The notes below the pieces were generated by a model. It saw nothing but the letters and a program-made list of their open reading frames with translations, had not been told where the DNA came from and made no database searches. The translations under genes and the position numbers were made by a program. A stretch of 64,000 bases of DNA from Aselliscus stoliczkanus (lineage: Eukaryota; Chordata; Mammalia; Chiroptera; Hipposideridae), in assembly GCA_033961575.1 (NCBI GenBank), contig CM066731.1, positions 83,969,501 to 84,033,500 on the forward strand. Reading direction: 5' to 3'. The stretch's first letter is position 1, and each line of letters opens with the position of its first letter. Positions 1-12,600 of the stretch are shown piece by piece.

Positions 1-508
1 GATGCTCAGCATAGCCTGGGCTACAGACTGGGTGTCATCACCGTGTAGGTGGGGTGTAAGGAAGGGCTTTTTTTAAGGAGTGAGGGACTTGAACATATTT
101 AAATGCTAATGAGGAGCCAGTTGAAAAGGAGAGCTTTAAAGATACCATAAAAAGAACAAATAATTGTATCTTTAGATTCCTGGGGGAAAAAACAAAACAA
201 CACAGGAGTCGGAGCCTGAGCAGCCCTGGGGGGTGGAGGTGTAGCCTTGGCCAAAAGTAGAAGCGCGTCTTTCCCTCGAACCAGAGGGGAACCTTCTGTG
301 GTGTGGGCTCCCAGCCACACCCTCTCCATGTATTGCAAGGTGGAGAGTCAATCATGGCCTGAGATCGGGCCCTCAAGCCAACAGCAGAATTTGGGGCCTG
401 TATTCTGTGATGTGCTCAGGCAGCGGTGTGGGGGGCAGTGCCTCAGCTCCTAGAGAACACGGAAGGCCTTCTACCAAACGGTGTTGTCTCCTCTCCCTTT
501 TGCATTAG

Positions 509-617
509 GCTCGAAGGAATCGAGAAATAGCAATTATGCATCGCAAGATTGATGAAGTGCCCAGCCGAGCCGAGCTAATACAGTATCAGAAGAGATTTAT
601 TGAACTCTACCGCCAGA
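509..617 (+). CDS. CCDC93: CCDC93 coding exon a (36 codons plus 1 nt)
   Basis: The exon follows a pyrimidine-rich acceptor ending in TTTGCATTAG and ends before a GTAGGT donor. It starts in phase 0 ([20 protein letters not shown]) and leaves one A that completes an Ile codon in the next exon. It encodes a charged helical segment of the coiled-coil region. Confidence 0.93.
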
Positions 618-3600
618 GTAGGTGCATTGAGTACTAACATGCTCTCAGGCTGGTCCCGGGAGGGACAGGAGGCAAGGGGCTTTGTCCCACTTGAGCGTGG
701 TGGGCCGTGCCTCAGCAGTCCATGAAAGCTACCACCAGAAAGAGCTATTTCATCATTAAGTCCACTCAACACTCAGTCCGTGTAGCCTGTCGGTGGGTGA
801 CCCATAGTCCCGGGAGCAGCACCACGGTGCCCTGTGTGGACAGTTCATGCTGGTTAACTCTGAAGAGTTATGTTTCGAACCAGCCATCATCCCAGTCAGC
901 TCTCAGACTCCCTGAGCTCCCCATCTGCTTGCCAGCGTTACACAGAGCGTCGTAGCCCCAGCATCTCTGGGTCAGTCCTCACTCACTGTCCTCTCAGACT
1001 TGCTGGCTGCTGTGGTCCTTGCCCTTGACAGCGTCATATTCACCCAGTAATCCTGGACTGGATCTCTCTCAGCCTGAATCAGTGACCACATCTTGTCAGG
1101 CGCAGCCTGGCCCTCAGAGCTGATGTTGCCTTTCTGCTTCCACTGCTACTACCATTCCTGTTCTTACTTGCATCATAGCTGAATGACCATTAGCTGGTCT
1201 GCAGCCCCTTCTACGAGTCTCTCATCCACACATCTGATAGTGTCACTTCTTCCTCTGCTGGCACATCTTTGGTGGCTCCCTAGGGCCTTCTGAATAAAGC
1301 CTCTCCTTACTCGACCTGGATCCTCACCAGTCCACACACTGCTTCTGAATACACCGTGCACTTGGGCACCTGAGGCCTTGACTCCTCCCGTTATCTGTGT
1401 CTGGGACCCGTTCTCTGCCTGACAAAATCCTTCAATACCCCTCAGATATCCTTTCTAAACAGGTCCTGGACCACCACCCCTTCCCCTAGGCTCCCGTTCT
1501 CCCATGGCCCCTGGATATCTCAGACTCTACAGGTGCAGAACTGGACGCAGCCCACCACCCTGCGTTTCCCCTCGATCCCTAGGATCACTGAGCCCTCCGT
1601 ACTCCACTCACACGCATGTTGTTCTGCCAGCTCTGTTTCTGAGAATGGCCAAGTCCATTTCTTCTGGACAACTTCCGTAGCCGCCTTTTCACCACTGCCC
1701 AGAGTCTAACCCTGTCTCTGCACTCTTGCCTGAGAGATCTTTCTCAGACATACATTGGGTCATTTACACTCGCTCCGTAAGAGCTCTGATGTTTAATAGC
1801 TCTTCATAACTGGTTGGATAATCTTCAGAATCCTAAAGGCCCTGATAGTCGTGCGTCCTCTGGGCCAGCATCACTGGCTGGCCTCCCCTGCAGCCCCTCA
1901 GTGCCTCACTCCTCGCAGCAGAGCATCCACGTCTTGGCCTGTGACTTGGTCCCCAAGTCCAGCTGCCACTGCCCTGTTCCCACTTGGCAAAATGACTCTT
2001 TAAAACCCACCTCAGATTTTGCCTTGAGTTCTTGGCCTCTCAGGCATCCTTCCTGTTTCTCCCTAGAGCACTGTCCTCACAGGGGTCCCGAGTCAGGCTT
2101 CCATCCACGTGCTGTAGCCCACTGAGGTCAGGATGTTTCCAGTGCTCACATTTGACTCAGATATGAGGGCAGGCATCAAAAGTGGCAGTTTCTCATCAGA
2201 GAATAGTTTCCGCCTTAAGTTAATCTTTCCCCTTTATTTCCTACACTGCCTACCTTAAAATTTTTAATAATAATGATAATACCTTGCATCTATATCTTTC
2301 ACAGACTAAACTTCACATGTTAAAATCATTTGTGATAGGACATTTTTACACCAAAGACATTTTCAATCAGTTGCACCAAAATATCTACATCATTTAAAAA
2401 AAATTATCATCAAATACCTGCGTCCCCCATGCAGTGCTTGAGCTGGATGGAGTAAGGGTGACAGTGTGTTCCTGAGCATTAAAGCTAAAAGTTGACCGGT
2501 TTATTTATGGCAGTGATTGTCAACTTTGGCTTCTGGTTGTAATCACTGGGTCCCGCCCTCAGAAAATCTCATTTAATTGGTCATGGGACATTAAAAGCTC
2601 CCCAGGTGACTCCCTGTTTCAGCCCAGATTGAGTACCATTGTTCTAAAGCTTTTAGCAATGATAATACTTTATATAGAGTAGTTCAAGATGTGATTTTCA
2701 TACAAATTAAACATTTTGATGTTGGGAACATTTTTAACTGTTGCATCAAAATGCTTTTATCAGGTTATTAACTTCTGTTACCAGATATGTTCAGCAAATC
2801 TCCCTGACCTTCATTCATCTTTGAGCTGGGTTGCTGGAGGGAGACACAGCTGTTACTGGGTATTAAAGTTAAAAGTTCAGTGATTGGTTTAAAGAATCAG
2901 ATTTAAATGTGAATGGGAGTTGCCCCAGGAAACCAACATTACCCAGGCCTGCTGTGCCTCCCCGACTCGGGCTGCTCCAGAGGGAGCTTGTTTTCAGGGA
3001 GCCGGAGCCCATGGAAAAGCAGACCCCACTGTACTCTTGGCCAATGCCTGATAACTGCTACGCATCAGGATCTTGAGCTACAGCTGCGCTGGAGCTCAGG
3101 CTCAAAGCCTGACTGAACCCAGGTCTGGGGGTTTTATCTCTGGGCAGCTGTGTGTTATGGAAATTAGAGCAGTAAGGAAGTCACATAGGCTCAGAGCCAT
3201 GGGGGCTGCCCAGCCACCCAGCAGCGGGGCAGAAGGGGCCAGTTTGGGTAGGAACCCGTCACCTCAGTAACCTCACTCTCTGGTGACTACAGTACACTCA
3301 GTCCTGGAATTGGCCCACTTGCTCTTTAGTCTCTCTTCTGTTGGGAAGAGTGATGAAGGGGAGGTTGACCGAGATGCTGAGTAGTTTTATATGTAAAGAT
3401 GTTAGGAGCCCTGGTAATAAGTGCCCCTTTGTCATATGCACAGGGGTAGGAAGAGAATACACATTCATTAGCATGTATTCTGCCCTTGGATAGGCGTGTC
3501 ATTCATCAGGAGGTATTTGGGAGGGTGTACTGAATAGGCCTGTCCTAAGCATGGGAGTTAGAAAAGTTTACAGGCTGTAGCTCCCTGCCTATGCCCCCCA

Positions 3601-6600
3601 TGGGGGGTGTGGGAAGGGAGGAAGCCACACCCAGGAGGAGGTAACATGGCAGGCTTCCTCATCCTTGCCACCTTCCTCCCAGAACTCCTCACCCAAAGGA
3701 CTTCTGAGAAACTCACCTGTCCCATACCTATAACCCCTCCTATTGGCCAGACCAGTCACAACTGGTAACTTGCCATCAAGCCTGCAGCATCTTTGCACAG
3801 GCTTTTGTGCCTTGCAGGGCTCTCCCTGCAGGCCAGTAGTGCCAGCCTGACAGGTCTGGGTCCTGCCAGGGGGGTGGGAGGAGGGTGCTTAGGGCCATTT
3901 TGATACATCTTATTCATGTGCTGATTTCTTTGCATTTACAGTTTCAGCGGTACACAAAGAAACCAAGCAGTTCTTCACTTTATATAATACCCTGGACGAT
4001 AAAAAGGTTTATTTGGAAAAAGAGGTAAAAAACACCTTTATAAAAAGAAAATACTTAATCAGATGAGCAGCTCCTGGTGCAGTTGAGCCCAGGAAGTTTA
4101 AATGAATATGGTATCGGGGGTACATCCAGTTTAAGCCGAAGGAGTGCCTGTTGTATGCCCAGTGCTGAGATGGAGTCAGAAAGTGCAAGATGCCACTGGA
4201 GCTCACGTTGTCAGGGGTGAAGTGAGACTGGTGGACAGCTGTCTCCCGTGCCCTGTGAGAAATGCCATCGTTCAGAGAAGGAATGGAAGCTTTCGGGGTG
4301 CATATGGATGGGGTCCTGGAGTGGGTAAAACTTCAGTTTGAGTTTCGAAGGAAGGAAGCAGCAAGATGAAATGGGCATGGTAGGCTTGTCATAGTTCTCC
4401 TGGGGAAATCTATTTAATCATCAGCAGACAGAGGCGTGACCTACAAGGATTGTAAAATTCAAAGCATGGGTGAAAAGGGGTTAACATGGCTCCAACAGCC
4501 CTTCCATATTACTCTGACTCTCAGGTTAAATCCGTTCATGATTTTGGGATCCCCTAGTTGGATGACAAATGATTGAGGCGGGGTGTCCAGTTATGCTTAT
4601 GAAAAGAACGGTACCACACAGTGTGGTGGGGAGAACATGAGCTTTCAAGTCACACAGTTTAGGGTTTAGACTGGCCTTGTTTTCCTCACTAGGGAAATGG
4701 GGGTACATCTGTTTATGTGATTATGATGGAGACAGAATGAGAAAAATGTGAAGTCCGTTGTGCATGGTGGTTCTCAGTACACTTAGCTCCTGCCTGCCCC
4801 TCACCTTGAGGTTGACAAAATTTGTTTTCATTTTCTCACCTTGACACCTGCACTAATTACCACTTTAATAAGAGCGATATTACAGAAGTATCTTTTACGG
4901 AACCCACATGGAGGTATCTAATTATTGTCGCCTTTATTGCCTGTTGTTCATCAAACCAGATAAATCTCGCTCCTAGAGGGCACTCCTTGAGGAGGGGTTG
5001 AGTTCTGTTTTGCTCTGTTTCCAGGGCATTACATAGTGATGGGCACATAACAGGCATTTGATAAATGTTTAAATAGGTAAGCTGAGTGGATTTGGTGGGA
5101 TTAGGTCAGACCTAGGGGATAGCTCTGCTACATGTGCTGATGTTGGATCTTTCTACCTGAGGTGGGAAAGACTCGCCAAACCTAACTTAGGGACAGGCCA
5201 GCCCCTTCTGAGAGTGAGGCCTTGAGCTCATTGAGCTTCCTTCATCAGCAATGTCTGAAGTTTTTGCATTCATTTAAAAACTAGGAGTATGCAGGGGAGC
5301 AGGGCTGTTTAATTCTAAGCCATATTAACACAGTTAGAACTTGGCATTTGAATAAATTGTGCATTTATTCCAAATCTATTTATGCCTGTGGTATTTTAGC
5401 TTTCAAACATCCCAGTGGAGTCATAGGACAAGAATATCACTTCCATGTTACAGACTGTGAACCTGAAATCCAAGTATAGTAAATGCTTAGTTCTGAGCTC
5501 TCAAGTTGAGTTAGTAACACAGCCAGAAAGAGGAACTAGGTTTCTAGTTTCTCCAGACTCAGACCCCTGCCTAGGACTGTATCACTGGGGCAGAGAGAGG
5601 GAGAAGCAGATAGAAACTGCAGGCTGAGGCAGTTTCCATGGGAATGGAGGCCATGAATGATGCATTCGTGGAGGCTCAGAGCCGCCCAGCAGCTGGCCAC
5701 ATTGGCAAAAGATTTTATGGGGAGACATAGTAGGGGCACGGTGTTCTCACTCCTCACCCCAACTGACCCTCTGCTAAGCTGATAGCCCTGAAAATAAAAT
5801 GCAGTGTTTGCAAGATAGAAAGGTCTGTGGTGACAGCTTCTCCAAAGAGCCCTCACGTCAGCTTAGTGTCTTCTCGGCTGGATTCAGGTTCCTTCAGGGA
5901 GCCCTCTTCCCACATTCTTGTGGCCATGGGTGCCAAGGTAGATTCCCTGGGAAAAACAAGGCGGTAGAGAACGTGTTGCTCGTTTTCCTGTTACTTTCAT
6001 CTCCATCAAAAGCGCTACCCAGAGACAGGACAGGCTTTCAGTGGCTGAGGCAGCACGGGGATCTTTCAGCTTTTTGCTTATAGCTTTTTTTGTTGTTGTT
6101 GTCCTCAGATTAGCCTGCTCAACTCAATTCATGAGAACTTCTCACAGTAAGTACTGTTGGACGGTCAGCCCTCCTCCCTGTCAGAACCGTGGTGTGCTCT
6201 GCACTGTCTGTCCACTCACCTTTCTCCTCCCTAGCGTGAGTGAGCAAACTGATGCTAGGTATGTGATTCTTCACCCCACTGCCAAGAGCACATGTGTCTT
6301 GGTTTACACAGTCTTTGAGTTCTTGCAGAAACACCAATGATATTGCAATGAATTTTAAGAACACCAAGGAATGTCTTAGGAAAAAGTTAACTTTCAAATA
6401 AGCTGACTGCTTACTGACTACCGTATTTTGCCGTGTATAATGCGCATCCACTTTTTTAGCCTAAACTTTGAGGGGGAAAAAAGTCTGTCATTTTAATTTT
6501 TTATTTCAAATTTTTATTTGTTTACATTTAGGTACTTGTTTTTTGTATTATAAAGGAATTTTAGCATTTTTTAACATATTAGAGTACAAGGAATTTTATG

Positions 6601-9600
6601 TAACAAATAATTACAAAACACAAGAACAGATACAAGGTACAAGAAATTTTATGTACCAGTAACAAATTTACAATATTTACTCATCATAGAAGGCCAAGAT
6701 CTCTTTGTCATTGCAAGTTCATCATAACTTCAGCAAAACCGATTATTGTATTCCAGGCTATTATTTTGCATACAGATATCATTGATTTCTAGAGTTACAT
6801 ATTTAACTCATAAGCATAAATAAAAGAATTAAAAACATTTATATAGATACGGAATTTGTACTATCCATGTATAATATACATCCTTATTTTTCCGTCACAA
6901 ATTTAGGCAAAAAGTATACATTATACACTGCAAAATATGATATAATCTCTTTGCGTATTACTTTTGTTTAGATTAATACCATGTGTTCTTGAGGACATAG
7001 ATGTTTTGAAATTTAGATAATGAAATCTGTAGAATTCTTTTTAAAGATTTTTAAAAATCTTGTAGTACATTTATTTTTAAGTTAATGTGCATCCTCTAAA
7101 CTACTTGGTTTAGATATGAATTTTTTTTCCAAAAATTGGATGGCAAAGCCCACCTGTACCCAGATCCTAGCAGCCCTCAAGCATTCACATTGGCCCCTGG
7201 CTCATCCAGGTAGCTGAGGGCCTATTCTCTGTAGAGCAGGATTCCTCTCCTGATATAAATCTCTACTGTCCCCTGCCACGTGACCAGTGACTTTGATTGT
7301 AATGGCTTACAAGCTCTAGATTTTAAACTTCATTTCTAATTAAAAACAAACAAAATACCCAGAACTTCCTAAGAAGATTCGTTAGTGACTTACAACCTTG
7401 TGACACATCTAAAAATGGTGGCATCATCTTTATTTCCTGACAACTGAGAGAGTTGCAGTGAGTGTTTTTGTGACGAGTTCTGCTTTCAGCCATTCTTTGG
7501 AAGAATTCTCAGTCCTTGTATCCCTGTGCTCTGATCCTTCTGGTTTCACTCCCTCTGTGGAACTGGAGGTCAAGGGAAATGTTTTAGGCATCAGGGAATC
7601 TACTCCGTTAGCTGCTGCTTCTAGAAACAGGAGCCCTGGTTTTAAGAAAATCTCAGAATGTGTCTACTAATCCTGAGCAGCAGCTCCAAATCCTGAGATT
7701 TTTAAGAACTAAATGGAATTCATTTCTTAAGCAGAATCTGCTGTCATTCAAAGTCAAAAATGCTTTTGTTAATTTTAGTGAAATTTTATATTACTTTAAG
7801 GAAATGTCTATTATTTAAGTAAATTGTAGGGAAAATTTAAGAAAGATTAATATTCAGTTATTAAAACCAGGCTAATTGTTATGCCTTCCTCAGAGTTTAG
7901 AGTTGATAACTGCCTGGGACTCCAGGGTCCCAGGAGTCCACCCTGCCTTGCAAAACCTATTGCCTCTTGGGGTATCATGTGGGCACAGGGCTGACTTGGC
8001 GCCTCCTCCTTTCTCAGAGCCTTGTATGCTGGTCACACCTCCCCTGGTTTTTCTTTCAGAGCCATGGCTTCCCCTGCTGCCCGGGACCAGTTTTTACGTC
8101 AGATGGAACAGATCGTAGAAGGAATTAAGCAAAGTAGAATGAAGGTCAGATGTCTTCTTTTGTGTAACAGGGCCCGGGGTTCATAGTGGTGATGAAGAAT
8201 GCCCTGGAAGAACAGCTTCTGGTTGTTCTGGCAGTGGGCGGAGCTGCCCGCACTGCTGGTTCAAAGGCAGCTCTCAGCATCACTGAATATGTACTGTGAG
8301 CCAAGCACTGTCCTAATCCTCCTAAAGCCCTCTTAAGTGAATGCTTACAAATGAGGAAACCAACTTTCACCAGCAGCCTTCATCTCTTGGCCAACATCAC
8401 TTCCTCACTGGCTCTCTGGTTCCTGACATTCATGCCTTAGGATCTCGAGAGCATTGTAGAGTTCAGGAACTTCCTATAAAAAAAGCAAATAATTGCTGAA
8501 CTCAATTCTACTAAAGTGAGAGGCTATTGAATGCCTCAGAAGTCAGAAGAGAAAATAGAGGAACCAAAAAGGGGTACGGGAGCTCCGAGGTAGCTTTGCA
8601 GAGAATCATCCAGTCTAGGGGCAGCATGGGTTTTCCCTCATCTCATGGCTCTGAGTGTGCCCATTTTGTCAGTGAAGCAGACTCGCTGACTGAAAGCCAG
8701 ATCCAGCTGCAATTTCCTACTTCCAGAACCAGGTGAACCCTCGCTCCTTCCAAATGTTGCTTGCTTTCAGTCCTGTTTAAGAAATATCACACCAGAGTGC
8801 TCCTCAGGCACACCAGTAAAACCCCCTAGGGACTTAGGACAGCTCCTCTTGTGATCTGGGACAACGTGGTTCAGTGAGTGATGCCAGAATGTAAACACGT
8901 GAAAGAAAGAGCTGTGTGTGGGACCTGGCATCATAAAACCCATTCGCAAAAGACATATTCAGGCTGCCTGGAATCTCATCTCACAAGAGATGAACTGAGG
9001 ACAAAAGCTCTCCATATCCCTTTCCCTGTAGAAAAATATTAATCTTCCCATTAATGACTTCAGTAAATTGGTGTCAAAGGAGAAAAAAATAATGTCACTA
9101 GTGTCAAGACTTTTCATCCACAAAAATGAGAGCAGAGGTGAGGCAGCACTTGCCTTGGGCTGGACACTTGCCCCAGGCAGGACAGGCTTTCCTGCAGAGA
9201 GCGAATGGAGTTCCTTCTTCAGGAGGTGAGTGTGAGGTAGGTGGAGGACAGAGAACCTGGCTAACTGTGAGCCTGTCACAGCCCAGGTCTCAATGTGGCA
9301 GACCTTTCCTCCCTGCCATTCTCCTCAGGGAGCTGCTTTTGCTCAAAGTGAAAAACAACAGGAACTTTCTGGGTTTTTTCCTTGGCTTCCCCTTCCTCTT
9401 TACTAGGAGATTCCTTCCTGGGAAAGGAGGTGGCCTGACCCCTCATTCTCTCCGTCCTTCTCCGGCTTCATGCTGTTGGCACCTCAGTGCTGGGTAATTC
9501 CCTGTTGTATGGGGGCTGGTCTGTGCATTATACGATGTTTAGCAGCATCCCTGCCTCCTACCAGTAGATACAGTAGGACCCCATCCTCACAGTGTGGCAG

Positions 9601-12600
9601 TCTAAACTGTCTGTAGACATTGCCAAGTGTCCTCTGGGGGGTAAAATAGCCCCCCCAGAACTTTTCTGGGAACCACCAACCTGTTGATTTTCAAATTGTA
9701 GAAAGGAAAGTTAATGCTCAGTGATAGGAGAAATGCTGAATAAATTATAGAACGTGGCTTTTCATCACCATTTCCCAAAATGTTTCAACAGATGGAAAAG
9801 AAGAAGCAAGAGAACAAAATGAGAAGAGACCAGTTGAATGACCAGTACTTGGAACTGTTAGAAAAACAGAGGCTATACTTTAAGACTGTGAAAGAGTTCA
9901 AGGAGGTAAGAGGATGGTTGGGCTGGGCACGTAAGGCTAAAGTGAGATTTATGTTCACTCCAGATGAGCCTTTAAACACCAGAGCAATTCTTTGGTTTCC
10001 CACTGGTCTGTAATGGGAAATAGCAAGTCAGCAGTGTGATCTGACAATAAAGCGTGGCATTCAGTTAGTTCAAGGTTGTGTTGTTCTGAGGTCATCTTGA
10101 GGCTCTACTTGAATGCCCGAAGAAGCATCACATCTTTATTTTCATTTTCCTAACACTTAGTACGTGCATTAAACTTATAAAATGGCATCATCAGCCCCCA
10201 TCAAGGGCCATTTAGCAATAGAGTTTGTTATGAATTCAGATTTGGAACTTTTCCTCCACCCAGTCTTAGGATGGGGAGGGACCTTAAGAAGCCACCTAGG
10301 AAGAGGGTGCACTTTGAAGTATGTGCCAGGCCTGTGTTGCAGTCCTACCTCTACCACTTACTGGCTGTACATGAGGGCAGTGACCTATCCCTCCAAGCCT
10401 CAGGTTCCTCACTGGTGGGTTCTGCTGGGTCAGATGAGAGATGAAAGCTTCTATTACTGTCGGGCACGTATAACACCCAACACTCCCTGAATTGCTTCTG
10501 TCCATGTCTTTTCCTCCTGCATTTGGGCAGGATTACTCTCCATTGTTCCAGAAAGAAAAGTGTTTGCCCTTTTCTTAAGAGGTCTTCCAAAGAGGTTATT
10601 TTGTGACTTGCCAGGATCTCAGCAGCTTTATTTCCAGGAATTCCTTCCCCCCATGTAACCTAACGTGGATTTAGTGAGTTTAGAGATTGCTGAAAAAATT
10701 GCTGAAAATACACTAAAGGTAAGTTGGATCCTGGTATTTGGTTTACAGAATAAAAAATGTAATCTTTCTATACCAATAATTTTGTTCCTGTATATTTTTT
10801 AAGACTTTCCTCCCTACTTCCTCCCCTTCCTTCCTTCCTTCCTTCCTTCCTTCCTTCCTTCCTTCCCCCATCTTTTCCTTCTCTGCTTCTCCTTCTGCTT
10901 TTTGTAATTTTAACTTTAGGAGCCACAACCATGGGCATTTCAGAATCCCTCATCCTTTCAGTGACTATCCTGCAGCCTCCTGCCATGTCTCTGGGAATAT
11001 GATGGGTTGTAAACAGACCTAGTCACTTCATTGTGGTAGGGGAGACAAGATAAAAAGCAGGAAACAAACACACAGACCCTAGTAAACTAGTAATAATAAA
11101 TAAGGAGTAAATTTCAGTCTTTGCCCTGGGGGTACTGATGTACATGGTGTGGTCAGGGAAGGCCTCTCAGCTTGGATGAAGAGCAGCTGGCTAAAAGCCT
11201 TAAGCCTGGGCATCATGTGAGAGTGAGTGGACGAGGTGCTGAAGGCCTGGGAGCTGGGGCTAGAGTTTCAGAAGGACCAGCGAGTGAGCCTGCAGGGAAC
11301 AGACAGTCCCACCGTTCCCACTGGAGCTCTTTTTTCCCTTTAATTCAAATATCTCACAAAGAGGAAAGGCCCAGAGGAGAAGGATTACATTTCAAATGTT
11401 GTGTGGACATGCCAGCACTGCCCTATTGACAGCAGAAATGAAAAGCAAATTAAGTTGGGAGGATAAGCATAAGCTGTTAAAATCAAAGCAAATAATCAAC
11501 ATGGAAAAGCTCATTCTTGCACTGCAGGCTCTCAGGGCTGAAGGCTGGGGGTAACCTCTGATGGAAACGGTTCCTTCAGGTACATTAAGCATCAGGATTT
11601 CTGTGTTCTTGCCGCCTCGGGCACAGTTCCTGTCACACCAGAGACAAAGGGTGGGTCCTCCTCGGGCACAGTTCCTGTCACACCGGAGGAACACCCCGAG
11701 ACCAGGTGCCTACCTATGCCTCAGTGTTCTTCCGTCTAAAGCAAGTTGGAAAAAAAGGGAGGGGAAATGTAACCTGTTCTTCGGACAGCTAAATATATTT
11801 CATTTAAAGGACTCATCTTTTAAAAAGATAGCATGTCCTCTTGTTTCTTGATGTTAAAATTGCTTTCTTCTTATAAAATAATGGTGATAGTGCATAATCC
11901 TTTATTTTTGTTAACATTCTACTTGGCAGAAATTTTAAATTAGCAACCACGTGTCAGTGTCCCCAAACCTTAAACTTTTTTCCACAAGCTCCTCCAGGGT
12001 AATTTGGGGCCAGCACAGGTGTTGAGCAGCAGGTGATGGTGGCCAGCTTGCTGCTCCCCACTTTCCACCCCACACCCACAGCCAGATGATTCTGTTTTAC
12101 ACACTGCAGTTCCTAGAAAGATCTTGTTTGTGGTAGAAAAGCAGCTTGAAAAGTTGGACTTTCATCCCAGGGCAGAGCCTTCTCCCAGAATCCTCCTTGT
12201 CTTGGCCTCTTCACCTGTCTCTCCCCCACCCCCTAACGCCCCGCTCTGCCCGCTCCCAGCTCTGAGTTCCCACCACGTGCTGGTCCTTGACACTTGGCTG
12301 GACAGTGATTCCTCTTCATGCAGGGCACTGTATTGTTGTCCAGATATGATCTTGTCCACCTTCGTAGTTCCCCCTCTTGGCTGTGGTTTGCTCCACGTTA
12401 ACTGAGTGCCAGTGATGCCCCCGGGCTCCATGTAGACACCAAGTCATGCCTTCATCCTGACTCCCACCCTCTGGACCTTTTTGTAGAGACATAGGGTTAT
12501 TTCTAAAATCCCATTGGCTGGCTGGCCCTGGAGAGTTTGTTCACAACAAGTTTTCCAGGAAACAACACATACTTTAAAATCACCTTAATCTCATTATTAA

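Noticed and set aside
10768..10986. An ORF with [12 protein letters not shown] repeats on the minus strand
   Set aside because: It is a translation of the (TTCC)n microsatellite inside a CCDC93 intron.
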